This document shows positions 19,206 to 26,049 of a DNA stretch of 64,000 nucleotides, piece by piece. Location: contig NZ_BNJG01000001.1 in NCBI RefSeq assembly GCF_016587375.1, positions 62,001 to 126,000 of the forward strand, written 5' to 3'. Origin of the DNA: Ktedonobacter robiniae. Its GTDB lineage: Bacteria > Chloroflexota > Ktedonobacteria > Ktedonobacterales > Ktedonobacteraceae. The notes under the pieces are model-generated. The model was not told the origin of the DNA and did no database searches. It was given only the letters and a program-made list of their open reading frames with translations. Position 1 is the stretch's first letter, and each line of letters begins with the position of its first letter. The position numbers and the translations under genes were made by a program.

Positions 19206-20531
19206 CTACAACAATTCTTCGACCAGTTCCTTCTGTTGCGAATGAGACGGGCGGGGATAGGTAATCAGGCGCGCGCCGCGCTGGAAGGTCAAGTATGCCC
19301 ATGCCCATTGAAAGATTACCAGTATCCGATTGCGGAACCCTATCAAGAAGAAGATGTGAACAGCTAGCCAGAGAAGCCAACCCAGAAAGCCCCAGATACG
19401 CACACGGCCAAAATCAGCTATGCCAAAGGAACGGCCCACGGTCGCCAGGTTTCCTTTATTCGTGTAATGAAACGCAGGTTCAGACGCTTGCGACCCTTTC
19501 ACCTTTTGCACGATCAATGAGCCAATATAGTTTCCCTGCTGCATCGCAACGGGTGCCACACCTGGCAAAGGCTTGCCATTCTGCATGAGCGAGGATGTGT
19601 CACCAATCACAAACACATTTGGCAGCCTCGGAACGGAGAGATCAGGCTGCACTTTGACACGACCCGCGCGGTCAACCTCAGCTTGCAACCACTTGCCTGC
19701 GGGCGAGGCCGCTACACCAGCCGTCCAGATGACATTTCTCGCCGGAATTCGCTGTCCCGCGACGACCACGCCCTCACGATCGATATTTTCGACAGGTGAG
19801 TTCGTGCGCACCTCGACCCCCAGGTGATTCAGAGCTTTGCGCGCCTTCTGCGCCAGTTTCTCAGGGAAAGCGGGCAGGATGCGTGGCATGGCCTCAACCA
19901 GGATCACACGTGCCGAACGGGGATCAATATGGCGAAAATCACGCGCGAGCGCCTTATGAGCCAGCTCAGCAATCGCGCCGGACATTTCTACACCCGTGGG
20001 GCCAGCCCCCACCAGCACAAAGGTCATCAACTCCTGCTGGCGATCAGGGTCCGACTCCATCTCGGCTGCCTCAAAAGCGAGTAGCACCTGGCGCCGAATA
20101 TGCGTGGCATCGGTGACAGTCTTCAAGCCCGGCGCGAAGTCGCTCCATTCGTCATGGCCAAAATAACTATGGGCCGCCCCAGTCGCGATCACCAGGTAGT
20201 CATAAGGGATCTCGCGCTCGGCGGTAAGCACAAGCTGGCGCTCGGTATCCACACCCGTTACCTCTGCCAGCAACACCGTGGTATTCTGCTGACTTTTTAA
20301 AATGGAGCGGATGGGAGCCGAGATGTCGGCAGGCGAAAGTCCTGCCGTCGCCACCTGGTAGAGTAAAGGCTGGAAGAGATGATGGTTATTCTTATCAATC
20401 ACAGTTACCTGAACTGGAGCATCATGTAGAGATCTAGCCACGCGCAGGCCGCCAAAGCCAGCGCCAACAATCACGACACGAGGAAGCCCCGTCGTCACAG
20501 AGAAGCCATCCGACTGTTGTTTCTGCATCAT
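19206..20531 (-). CDS. ndh: Type II NADH dehydrogenase (NDH-2)
   Basis: Single-subunit FAD enzyme that oxidises NADH and reduces quinone at the inner membrane face without pumping protons. The FAD motif VVIVGAGFGGLRVA lies at about 19-32, the NAD motif FVLVGAGPTGVEMSG at about 172-186, and the FAD-closing VFVIGDTSS near 305. The C-terminus has a hydrophobic, Trp-rich stretch (WGFLGWLLWLAVHIFFLIGF) expected for membrane anchoring. At 441 residues the length is normal. AAGGAG lies 13 bases upstream of the first ATG; the second ATG, one codon on, is also possible. Confidence 0.93.
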   Translation of the reverse strand: MMQKQQSDGFSVTTGLPRVVIVGAGFGGLRVARSLHDAPVQVTVIDKNNHHLFQPLLYQVATAGLSPADISAPIRSILKSQQNTTVLLAEVTGVDTERQLVLTAEREIPYDYLVIATGAAHSYFGHDEWSDFAPGLKTVTDATHIRRQVLLAFEAAEMESDPDRQQELMTFVLVGAGPTGVEMSGAIAELAHKALARDFRHIDPRSARVILVEAMPRILPAFPEKLAQKARKALNHLGVEVRTNSPVENIDREGVVVAGQRIPARNVIWTAGVAASPAGKWLQAEVDRAGRVKVQPDLSVPRLPNVFVIGDTSSLMQNGKPLPGVAPVAMQQGNYIGSLIVQKVKGSQASEPAFHYTNKGNLATVGRSFGIADFGRVRIWGFLGWLLWLAVHIFFLIGFRNRILVIFQWAWAYLTFQRGARLITYPRPSHSQQKELVEELL

Positions 20532-20683
20532 ATTGCGTATGTGTCTCCTTGTTTAGGAAGTCTGTCTCAACATAGAGACACGCTGCTACTATACACAGTG
20601 TACCAGCACACTTTATTGTGGCTCATTTACACGATCAATGGCAAGCCCCTACCTTGGACCGACGCTGCCAATGCATACATCGA

Positions 20684-21784
20684 TCAATCACACTTCCCAT
20701 AGAAATCTTCCAGCAGCGTCAGAACAATGGCCTCTTCGCGACTGAGTCCCTGAAAGCGTTTCTGTGCATGGTGCTGCTCAAAGCTGCTTACCGCCTGCCA
20801 CAACGAGCCATCACTATAACTGGTGAACAATGCTGGATGCACATAACATTTACGACAGATGGCCTTGGTGTTGCCCAGGTAATTGGCGGCATGATCCACA
20901 GCCTCCCCGATGTTCTTTTTCTCCCGCGTTTTTGTTTCAGCACGGCCCAGTTCTATGAGAGCACCGACCGCAACAACGGTGCCCGTCCAGGTACGGAACT
21001 CTTTGGCGGTAAAAGCTTGTCCACACACAGCCTGGAGGTAGGCATTGACATCATCAGAGGAGAGGGTATGTCGCTCGCCAGCGCTGTCTACATATTGGAA
21101 TAACTCCTGTCCCGGAAGCTCCCGGCATTTCTTCACAATACGCGCCAGTTGGCGATCCTCTACATCAATCGTCAGCACCTTGCCGCTCTTACCAATAAAA
21201 CAGAAATGGATGGTTGAGCCTTCGATGTCGACATGACCCTCACGCATTGTGGTCAGACCAAAGGAGCCATTAGAGCGCATATACTCCTCGTTGCCAATGC
21301 GAATTGAGGCCACGTCCAGCAGGCGCACCAGCGTGGCCAGGATCTTCTCTCGTGTCAGACCCTGCCGCTGCAAATCTTGCTCAAGATGCTGGCGTAGCGC
21401 AGGCAGGCTATGTGCAAAGGCCACCAGGCTATCATACTTGGTCGCGTCACGCACCTCGCGCCATTGTGAGTGATAGCGGTATTGCTTACGCCCTTTGGCG
21501 TCACGGCCAGTGGCCTGTAAGTGTCCATTGGGACGCGTGCAGATCCAGACATCCTTCCAGGCAGGGGGAAGCACCAGCGAGCGAATACGAGCAAGCGTCT
21601 TCTCATCGCGCACAGGCTCTCCCTGCGCATCCAGGTAACGAAAATGCCTCCCTGCTCGCTTGCGCGTTATCCCTGGCATGCTATCGGTGACGTACCGTAA
21701 CCCGGCCTCATGTGCCGACTCCACCGCCGTAGGCTGCTCAAAGCAGGCCTCCTGCCGCTGACGAGATTGCTGTTCTATGCTCAT
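20684..21784 (-). CDS. DNA topoisomerase IB
   Basis: Poxvirus-like type IB topoisomerase that relaxes supercoils through a 3'-phosphotyrosine intermediate. At 366 residues it matches the bacterial form. Motifs: SLVLPPAWKDVWIC near 69-82, RLLDVASIRIGNEEY (154-168), GKSGK (198-202), KEFRTWTGT (261-269) with a triad Arg, and the nucleophile Tyr314 in KCYVHPAL. It follows ndh's promoter region on the same strand but looks like its own unit, with an ATG start at 21784. Bacterial IB enzymes are accessory rather than essential. Confidence 0.93.
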   Translation of the reverse strand: MSIEQQSRQRQEACFEQPTAVESAHEAGLRYVTDSMPGITRKRAGRHFRYLDAQGEPVRDEKTLARIRSLVLPPAWKDVWICTRPNGHLQATGRDAKGRKQYRYHSQWREVRDATKYDSLVAFAHSLPALRQHLEQDLQRQGLTREKILATLVRLLDVASIRIGNEEYMRSNGSFGLTTMREGHVDIEGSTIHFCFIGKSGKVLTIDVEDRQLARIVKKCRELPGQELFQYVDSAGERHTLSSDDVNAYLQAVCGQAFTAKEFRTWTGTVVAVGALIELGRAETKTREKKNIGEAVDHAANYLGNTKAICRKCYVHPALFTSYSDGSLWQAVSSFEQHHAQKRFQGLSREEAIVLTLLEDFYGKCD

Positions 21785-21966
21785 AGCTTAGCTCCATCCT
21801 CACCATTCATCCAGAGAGAAAGCCAACATTCTTCTGCGCGTACCTCATCGAGGCTATGGAGAAATATCTCTATGTATGTCACGCTAAGCTAAACTGCGGA
21901 GTAGACAACTATGATTATCGTCAGGAATGAAGCACGCAAAATGCGTTGCATGTGCCAATTATCAGC

Positions 21967-22009
21967 AAAAAAAAAGAGCGGACGATAGATAAATGCTATC
22001 GCTCCGCTC
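21967..22009 (-). terminator. Intrinsic terminator after FMN reductase gene
   Basis: On the minus strand, a 13-bp stem with one bulged base (21976-22009) is followed by nine T (21975-21967), about 60 bases past the stop of the FMN reductase gene. Confidence 0.88.
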
Positions 22010-22069
22010 CGCTCGTTCAAATCCCTTTGAGGACGCCTGGTAAAAACTGAAAAAGTCTGTTTTTGGCGA

Positions 22070-22615
22070 CTATACCAGGGCGCTCTTGGCGTCATCGACG
22101 CGCGCGACCAGGGTTTGCAAGAGCTGCTGAAGCTGTTCGCGCAGCTCAGCATCCACCAGGCGGCCCTCTACATCGATCTTAGCATGCCCTTCGCCTACGT
22201 AGAGCGAAGGCTCGTCCAGCAGATCACTCTTCTGTGCAGCCAGCAACTGGCGCAACTGGACGTGTGCGGGACCACTCTGACGACCAATCCCCATCAGTGC
22301 AACTGGCTTCTCGGCCAGGGCGGCATTCCCGCTGGCGACGATCCATTTCAGAGCATTCTTGAGCGCATTCGAAAGCAGACCTTTATATTCAGGGGTCGCG
22401 ATCAAGAGTGCATCAGCCTGAGCAATACGCTCGCTGAACAGGCGAACACTTTCGGGAGTGTTATACGTTTCTGTAAAAGCGGGTAGATCAGAGAGTGAGA
22501 GAATTTCAAGCTCGGCCTGGGCGGGCAAAAGTTCCTGCGCCGCTCGCAAAGCCGCTTTATTATAGGACTCTTCGCGCAAGCTACCGGTAAAACCAACAAT
22601 GCGAATGATAGACAA
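22070..22615 (-). CDS. NADPH-dependent FMN reductase family protein
   Basis: 181-residue flavodoxin-fold protein of the NADPH-dependent FMN reductase/quinone reductase group. GSLREESYNKAALRAA (about 10-25) is the FMN phosphate-binding loop, and LIATPEYKGLLSNALKNALKW (about 92-112) holds the family YxG/ S-N-x-LKN block. Start is TTG at 22615 with AAGGAG 7 bases upstream; no ATG fits. It ends at a strong terminator. The physiological substrate (FMN, quinone, chromate or azo dye) cannot be read from the sequence. Confidence 0.88.
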   Translation of the reverse strand: MSIIRIVGFTGSLREESYNKAALRAAQELLPAQAELEILSLSDLPAFTETYNTPESVRLFSERIAQADALLIATPEYKGLLSNALKNALKWIVASGNAALAEKPVALMGIGRQSGPAHVQLRQLLAAQKSDLLDEPSLYVGEGHAKIDVEGRLVDAELREQLQQLLQTLVARVDDAKSALV

Positions 22616-22980
22616 GGTAGAACTCCTTAGAAAAAGATGGCAAAAATCAACATTAACTTCTTAATACGAAAATTTTGTGAACAATACAGGCCCATTTACA
22701 GGCTGCTACATTCTCCCACCCTCAGCACATGTAGCGCTATTTTTCAGGGGCACGAATTACTAAACGCATATTTATCACTCGTAGCAACGAAAGTACTGAA
22801 CTTATAGGCAAAAAGTCATCCCTTCACCATTCGTACGCAGCGCAATATACTAGCCAACTTGAGCAGTATGAGCTTTTAAAAACGGTTGGAAAGCGCAGCC
22901 AGCAAGGCTGCATTGATGACGACACAGATAACACCATCACAACACACACGCTACCTATTATCGACAGCCAGCAGCAAATG

Positions 22981-23160
22981 CTAAGGTTTTGCCGCCAGAG
23001 TGATTGCCTCTCTCCTCTCAAGAAAACATGCAGCACCTTCATTATATTCCCGCAGATCAAAGAGCACATCATAAAGAAGGGAATAAGCACAAAGCAAGGC
23101 CGCATGATGCGACAAGAATAGTGCATCATGCTGTAGATATGTCTCATTTTGTGAGCTACT
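22981..23160 (-). pseudogene. Possible enoyl-CoA hydratase C-terminal remnant
   Basis: A minus-strand frame with no start codon but natural-looking protein sequence. It ends in LLYDVLFDLREYNEGAACF followed by LERREA and a TAG at 22983-22981. The pattern xxxEGxxxFLExR is the usual C-terminal helix of enoyl-CoA hydratase/isomerase proteins. The same frame is closed by TGA just upstream, and no matching N-terminal part could be recognised in the other frames. It reads as a relic. The family call rests on a short match. Confidence 0.3.
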
Positions 23161-23304
23161 TCACAGTGTATAAGGCGAAGAGAGCGTAAGATAAAGGCCA
23201 TGAGAAACACATCACCCCGCTGGAAGGCGAGCTGATTACATCTCAGGACGAGAGAAACCCTTTGGAAATGTGAAAACACATTCTGAACTGCAAACCGACT
23301 TGAG

Positions 23305-23338
23305 AGCAGGCTTTACGGGCACAAAGCCTGCTTTTTTT
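23305..23338 (+). terminator. Orphan intrinsic terminator, plus strand
   Basis: Perfect 10-bp stem (23305-23314 with 23323-23332), an 8-base loop and seven T (23332-23338). It points along the plus strand, yet no plus-strand gene lies within 2 kb upstream; it faces the 3' end of the HypC-like gene. It may close an unannotated small RNA or serve that convergent gene as a plain hairpin. Confidence 0.8.
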
Positions 23339-23377
23339 GCGCCTATACTATGCACATGCAGATATGCCGCCCCAACT

Positions 23378-23743
23378 CTAGCGTTCTGATGGCCTTACAC
23401 CTGGATGCGCAATGGCGACACCACCATGAATGAGCAGCGTATCACCAGGCGCGACATGCGGTAGCAGCGAAACATCGACACGCTCAATATGTTCTTGTGC
23501 CTCCACCAGGGCGAAACCCGTCTCCTCCTCATCCAGGCTGATAACCCTGGCTGCCTGGGGTTCATCACTACACGTGAGACAATGGCTTTCTGGCGACGTC
23601 CCCGCCGGCATCGGAGGCGTCTGCTCGCTCCATACACCATGCGAACGCACCACCGCGCTCTCTTCCCTCACAGGCAAGCTTGAGAGATGCTTAGTATTCT
23701 CAAAAAGGACATCCTGCGTATTAATATTCTCCTCAGAGTTCAT
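23378..23743 (-). CDS. HypC/HupF-like protein with N-terminal extension
   Basis: 121 residues. The C-terminal half (from about residue 54) resembles HypC/HupF hydrogenase-maturation chaperones: HCLTCSDEP, then ARVISLDEE, ERVDVSLLPHVAPGD and LLIHGGVAIA. HypC normally begins Met-Cys and uses that Cys at the active-site assembly step; here the Cys pair sits behind about 55 extra polar residues. GGAGG 8 bases before the ATG at 23743 fixes the start (an ATG at 23764 would put the ribosome site inside the gene). No hydrogenase or hyp genes are in the window, so the role is open. Confidence 0.7.
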   Translation of the reverse strand: MNSEENINTQDVLFENTKHLSSLPVREESAVVRSHGVWSEQTPPMPAGTSPESHCLTCSDEPQAARVISLDEEETGFALVEAQEHIERVDVSLLPHVAPGDTLLIHGGVAIAHPGVRPSER

Positions 23744-23954
23744 GGGAAAGCCCTCCTCTTCCATCAGGAGCAGATAAACCCGACTGCAAATACTACAATT
23801 TCAATAAGAAGTAGCTACAAAACTATATTACCGCCATAAGCATAATGTAGCCCCCACGTCAGATTGACAGTACCATACAGCCATGTTAGATTGATGCCAA
23901 TCGAAGAGTTAATGAAACAGATCTGAGCAGCAGATACAAGGATAGCAAGCACCT

Positions 23955-25712
23955 ATGACCGATCTACGCAGACACTTGAAGAGTATCGTCGTCTGTCTCA
24001 AGAAGCAGGCAGGAACAGGGGCTGAGGGGAGAAGCCAATGTAAAGAAGAGCTGGCAAAACTTCTCCCAGCCAGCTACGGCGTAGGTGAAGGTTACCTGGT
24101 GAATGAGCAGGGCAAGCGCTCCCAGTGGCTGGATATTATCATTGTTGACAAAACGCTCCCATTGGAAGTAAGCCAACAAACAGAAACAGAGTTCGACGAG
24201 CGAACAGCATTACTGGTGGCACGCCTGGCAGATGAGGTGGATGAAGCGGGTTTAGTGGAGGCGGTAGAAGCTATCGCAAGCACCAAAGCTCTGCGCGACA
24301 TTGGCAAACGCCAGGCGCAACAGGGAAAGGTCAAGCTCAAACATTTGCTTCCGCTGGGGGCAGTCTTCGTGCAACGGCTACAACTCGACAAAGGATACGA
24401 AGAAGGCTCGCATGAAGCATACAGCCAGGTTATGTATCGTGTGCTCCAGCGCCAACGCGAGGTAGAGAGGCCAGACTACCTGAGCCTCCTAGCGCCGGGG
24501 CTAAGCTATGTGAACCCATACCTGGAGGGTGAGAGCATTGACGCGATCACAATTGGGATCACACGCAAACCAGAGCTGTTACGCACACGCCTCTGCTACA
24601 GGTGCAAGCAACGTTTTACCCGACGACACTTCTTCTACGACCTGCTCTGCCTCCAGTGTGGCGATCTCAATTACCAGAAGCGGCAGAGCCAGGCAGATCT
24701 GCGTGGAAGATTGGCGCTTGTGACGGGTGCGCGCATTCATATCGGCTACGCGACGGTGCTACGCCTCCTACGGGCTGGGGCAATGGTCATCGCAACAACG
24801 CGCTTTCCCCATGACGCGGCCCAGCGCTACAGTGCGGAGCCTGATTTTGAACAGTGGCGTGAGCGCCTACATATCTATAGTCTCGACCTGCGCCACCTGT
24901 CCTTGATAGAATACTTTATTGCGCACATAAAAGAGCACTATGGCGCGCTCGATATCCTGATCAACAACGCTGCCCAGACCGTCAAGCGCGCATATGCCTA
25001 CTATGCGCCGCTCCTCGCCGACGAACAGAGAGCGCCAGAAACGCTGCCAGCAGCGCAGCAGGAGCTAGTCGCGCGTTCCCATGCCTTCATGCCTCCAGTC
25101 TCCTTTATAGCTGAGGTCTCTAACGCGCTGGCCCTACCTATCCCCACACAAGCTGTCGCTGGAGCTGAAGAGCAGCAATGTGTAAGCCAGGTGAGCAACG
25201 CGGCAGAGGAAACGCAGCTTGATTTGCGGAGAGAGAATAGCTGGAGCCAGCGCATCGAAGAGATTGACCTGACCGAGTTTCTGGAGGTCCAGGTCATCAA
25301 CGTTACCGCGCCATTTCTGCTGGTGAAGGGTCTGAGCGACCTCCTGCGAAATAGCCCATTTCCCCAGCGCTTTATTATCAATGTCTCCGCTGTAGAGGGT
25401 CGCTTCACCCAGAACAAACTGGGCACACACGTACACACCAATATGGCCAAGGCCGCACTGAATATGCTTACGCATACGGCCGCCGCCGACCTAGCGCAGG
25501 ACAATATCTACATGAACAGCGTTGATCCAGGCTGGGTGACGCGCCAGGCCCCCGCGACCCAAGAGGCAATCTGGCAGCGAGCGCAGGAGAGCATGCCACT
25601 GGATATGCAGGACGCCGCAGCACGCATATGCGACCCCATCTGGAGCGCCATCAACGATGGGCAGCTAGAACATGGCCGCTTCTACAAAGACTATACGCCT
25701 TCTGACTGGTAG
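23955..25712 (+). CDS. DUF6602-like / zinc-ribbon / atypical SDR fusion
   Basis: 585 residues in three parts. Residues 1-200 resemble DUF6602 (YGVGEGYLVNEQGKRSQWLD then IIIVD at about 41-65), a poorly known, possibly nuclease-related fold. A Cys4 zinc ribbon follows (Cys214, 217, 232, 235). Residues 250-585 are a Rossmann short-chain dehydrogenase with TGARIHIG (257-264), NNAA (337-340), Ser478 and Lys499, but the usual Tyr of YxxxK is Thr495. A variable insert of about 100 residues splits the fold after NNAA. Catalysis by the normal SDR route is therefore doubtful. It stands alone and is followed 18 bases later by the promoter of two tRNA-like genes. Confidence 0.75.
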   Translation: MTDLRRHLKSIVVCLKKQAGTGAEGRSQCKEELAKLLPASYGVGEGYLVNEQGKRSQWLDIIIVDKTLPLEVSQQTETEFDERTALLVARLADEVDEAGLVEAVEAIASTKALRDIGKRQAQQGKVKLKHLLPLGAVFVQRLQLDKGYEEGSHEAYSQVMYRVLQRQREVERPDYLSLLAPGLSYVNPYLEGESIDAITIGITRKPELLRTRLCYRCKQRFTRRHFFYDLLCLQCGDLNYQKRQSQADLRGRLALVTGARIHIGYATVLRLLRAGAMVIATTRFPHDAAQRYSAEPDFEQWRERLHIYSLDLRHLSLIEYFIAHIKEHYGALDILINNAAQTVKRAYAYYAPLLADEQRAPETLPAAQQELVARSHAFMPPVSFIAEVSNALALPIPTQAVAGAEEQQCVSQVSNAAEETQLDLRRENSWSQRIEEIDLTEFLEVQVINVTAPFLLVKGLSDLLRNSPFPQRFIINVSAVEGRFTQNKLGTHVHTNMAKAALNMLTHTAAADLAQDNIYMNSVDPGWVTRQAPATQEAIWQRAQESMPLDMQDAAARICDPIWSAINDGQLEHGRFYKDYTPSDW

Positions 25713-25729
25713 GCAGGCTGATTGCTCTA

Positions 25730-25758
25730 TTGACAGCGAAACGCTTCTCTACTATAGT
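25730..25758 (+). promoter_or_regulatory. Near-consensus sigma-70 promoter of the tRNA-like pair
   Basis: TTGACA (25730-25735), a 17-base spacer and TATAGT (25753-25758). Transcription should start near 25765, leaving a 20-base leader before the first tRNA-like gene at 25785. It is the best sigma-70 match noticed in the window. Confidence 0.85.
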
Positions 25759-25784
25759 GAGCACACTGAGTAATCGGTCGATAT

Positions 25785-25864
25785 GGGGATGTAGTGCAGC
25801 GGTCAGCATGCAGCGCACTCATAAGGCGCACAGCAGACGCCAGGTTCGACTCCTGGCCGCTCCA
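25785..25864 (+). tRNA. Non-canonical tRNA-like gene, anticodon CAT
   Basis: 80 nt with a normal D arm (GTGC/GCAT, GG in the loop) and a perfect T arm (CCAGG-TTCGACT-CCTGG). The anticodon loop CTCATAA has U33 and A37. Departures from a canonical tRNA: two extra bases ahead of the anticodon stem and about five extra after it, which can form a GC/GC extension with a 1x3 internal loop; an A-G mismatch closing the anticodon stem; and two mismatches in the acceptor (GGGGATG against CCGCTCC in part). No CCA is encoded. It could be a Met- or Ile2-type tRNA, a tRNA mimic or a decayed copy. Confidence 0.55.
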
Positions 25865-25874
25865 TATTGTTTTC

Positions 25875-25953
25875 GGAGGTGTGGTGCAGCGTCAGCATGC
25901 GCCGTCTTCGCAAGGCGGATGGCAGACACTAGGTTCAACTCCTGGTCACCTCC
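25875..25953 (+). tRNA. Non-canonical tRNA-like gene, anticodon CGC
   Basis: 79 nt, 10 bases after the first copy and clearly its paralogue in the D and T arms. The 7-bp acceptor GGAGGTG/CACCTCC is perfect. The anticodon stem CCGTC/GGCGG has 5 pairs (one wobble), and loop TTCGCAA gives anticodon CGC (Ala codon GCG). It has the same extended anticodon arm as its neighbour (GC/GC plus 1x3 internal loop) and a T stem that can form 6 pairs, where the extra pair is A-T against G-C in the first copy. Five T follow at 25954. The D loop has only one G of the usual GG. Confidence 0.6.
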
Positions 25954-26049
25954 TTTTTCCCTTCACCTACTCATTTCGCGTCTTCTCTGAGTATGCCCTC
26001 TTTCGAGAGATTGAATCCGCTAAATAGCACGTGAAAGAGCACATCCACC

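Larger units (their letters stand above)
22616..23377. other. AT-rich, gene-poor stretch
   Basis: About 760 bases more AT-rich than the surroundings. They hold a probable decayed coding fragment (22981-23160, minus strand) and a plus-strand terminator (23305-23338) that has no annotated gene ahead of it. A minus-strand frame from 23279 to 22824 is open for 151 codons, but its translation is Cys/Ser/Trp-rich and does not look like a protein. Confidence 0.55.

Noticed and set aside
22824..23279. 151-codon minus-strand open frame
   Set aside because: Translation is Cys/Ser/Trp/Met-rich with no pattern of a folded protein. An overlapping frame (22981-23160) looks more natural, and no ribosome site fits.
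25785..25953. Treating the tRNA-like pair as simple tRNA pseudogenes
   Set aside because: A near-consensus promoter, shared extra structure and a covarying T-stem pair argue against plain decay, though the acceptor mismatches in the first copy keep it possible.
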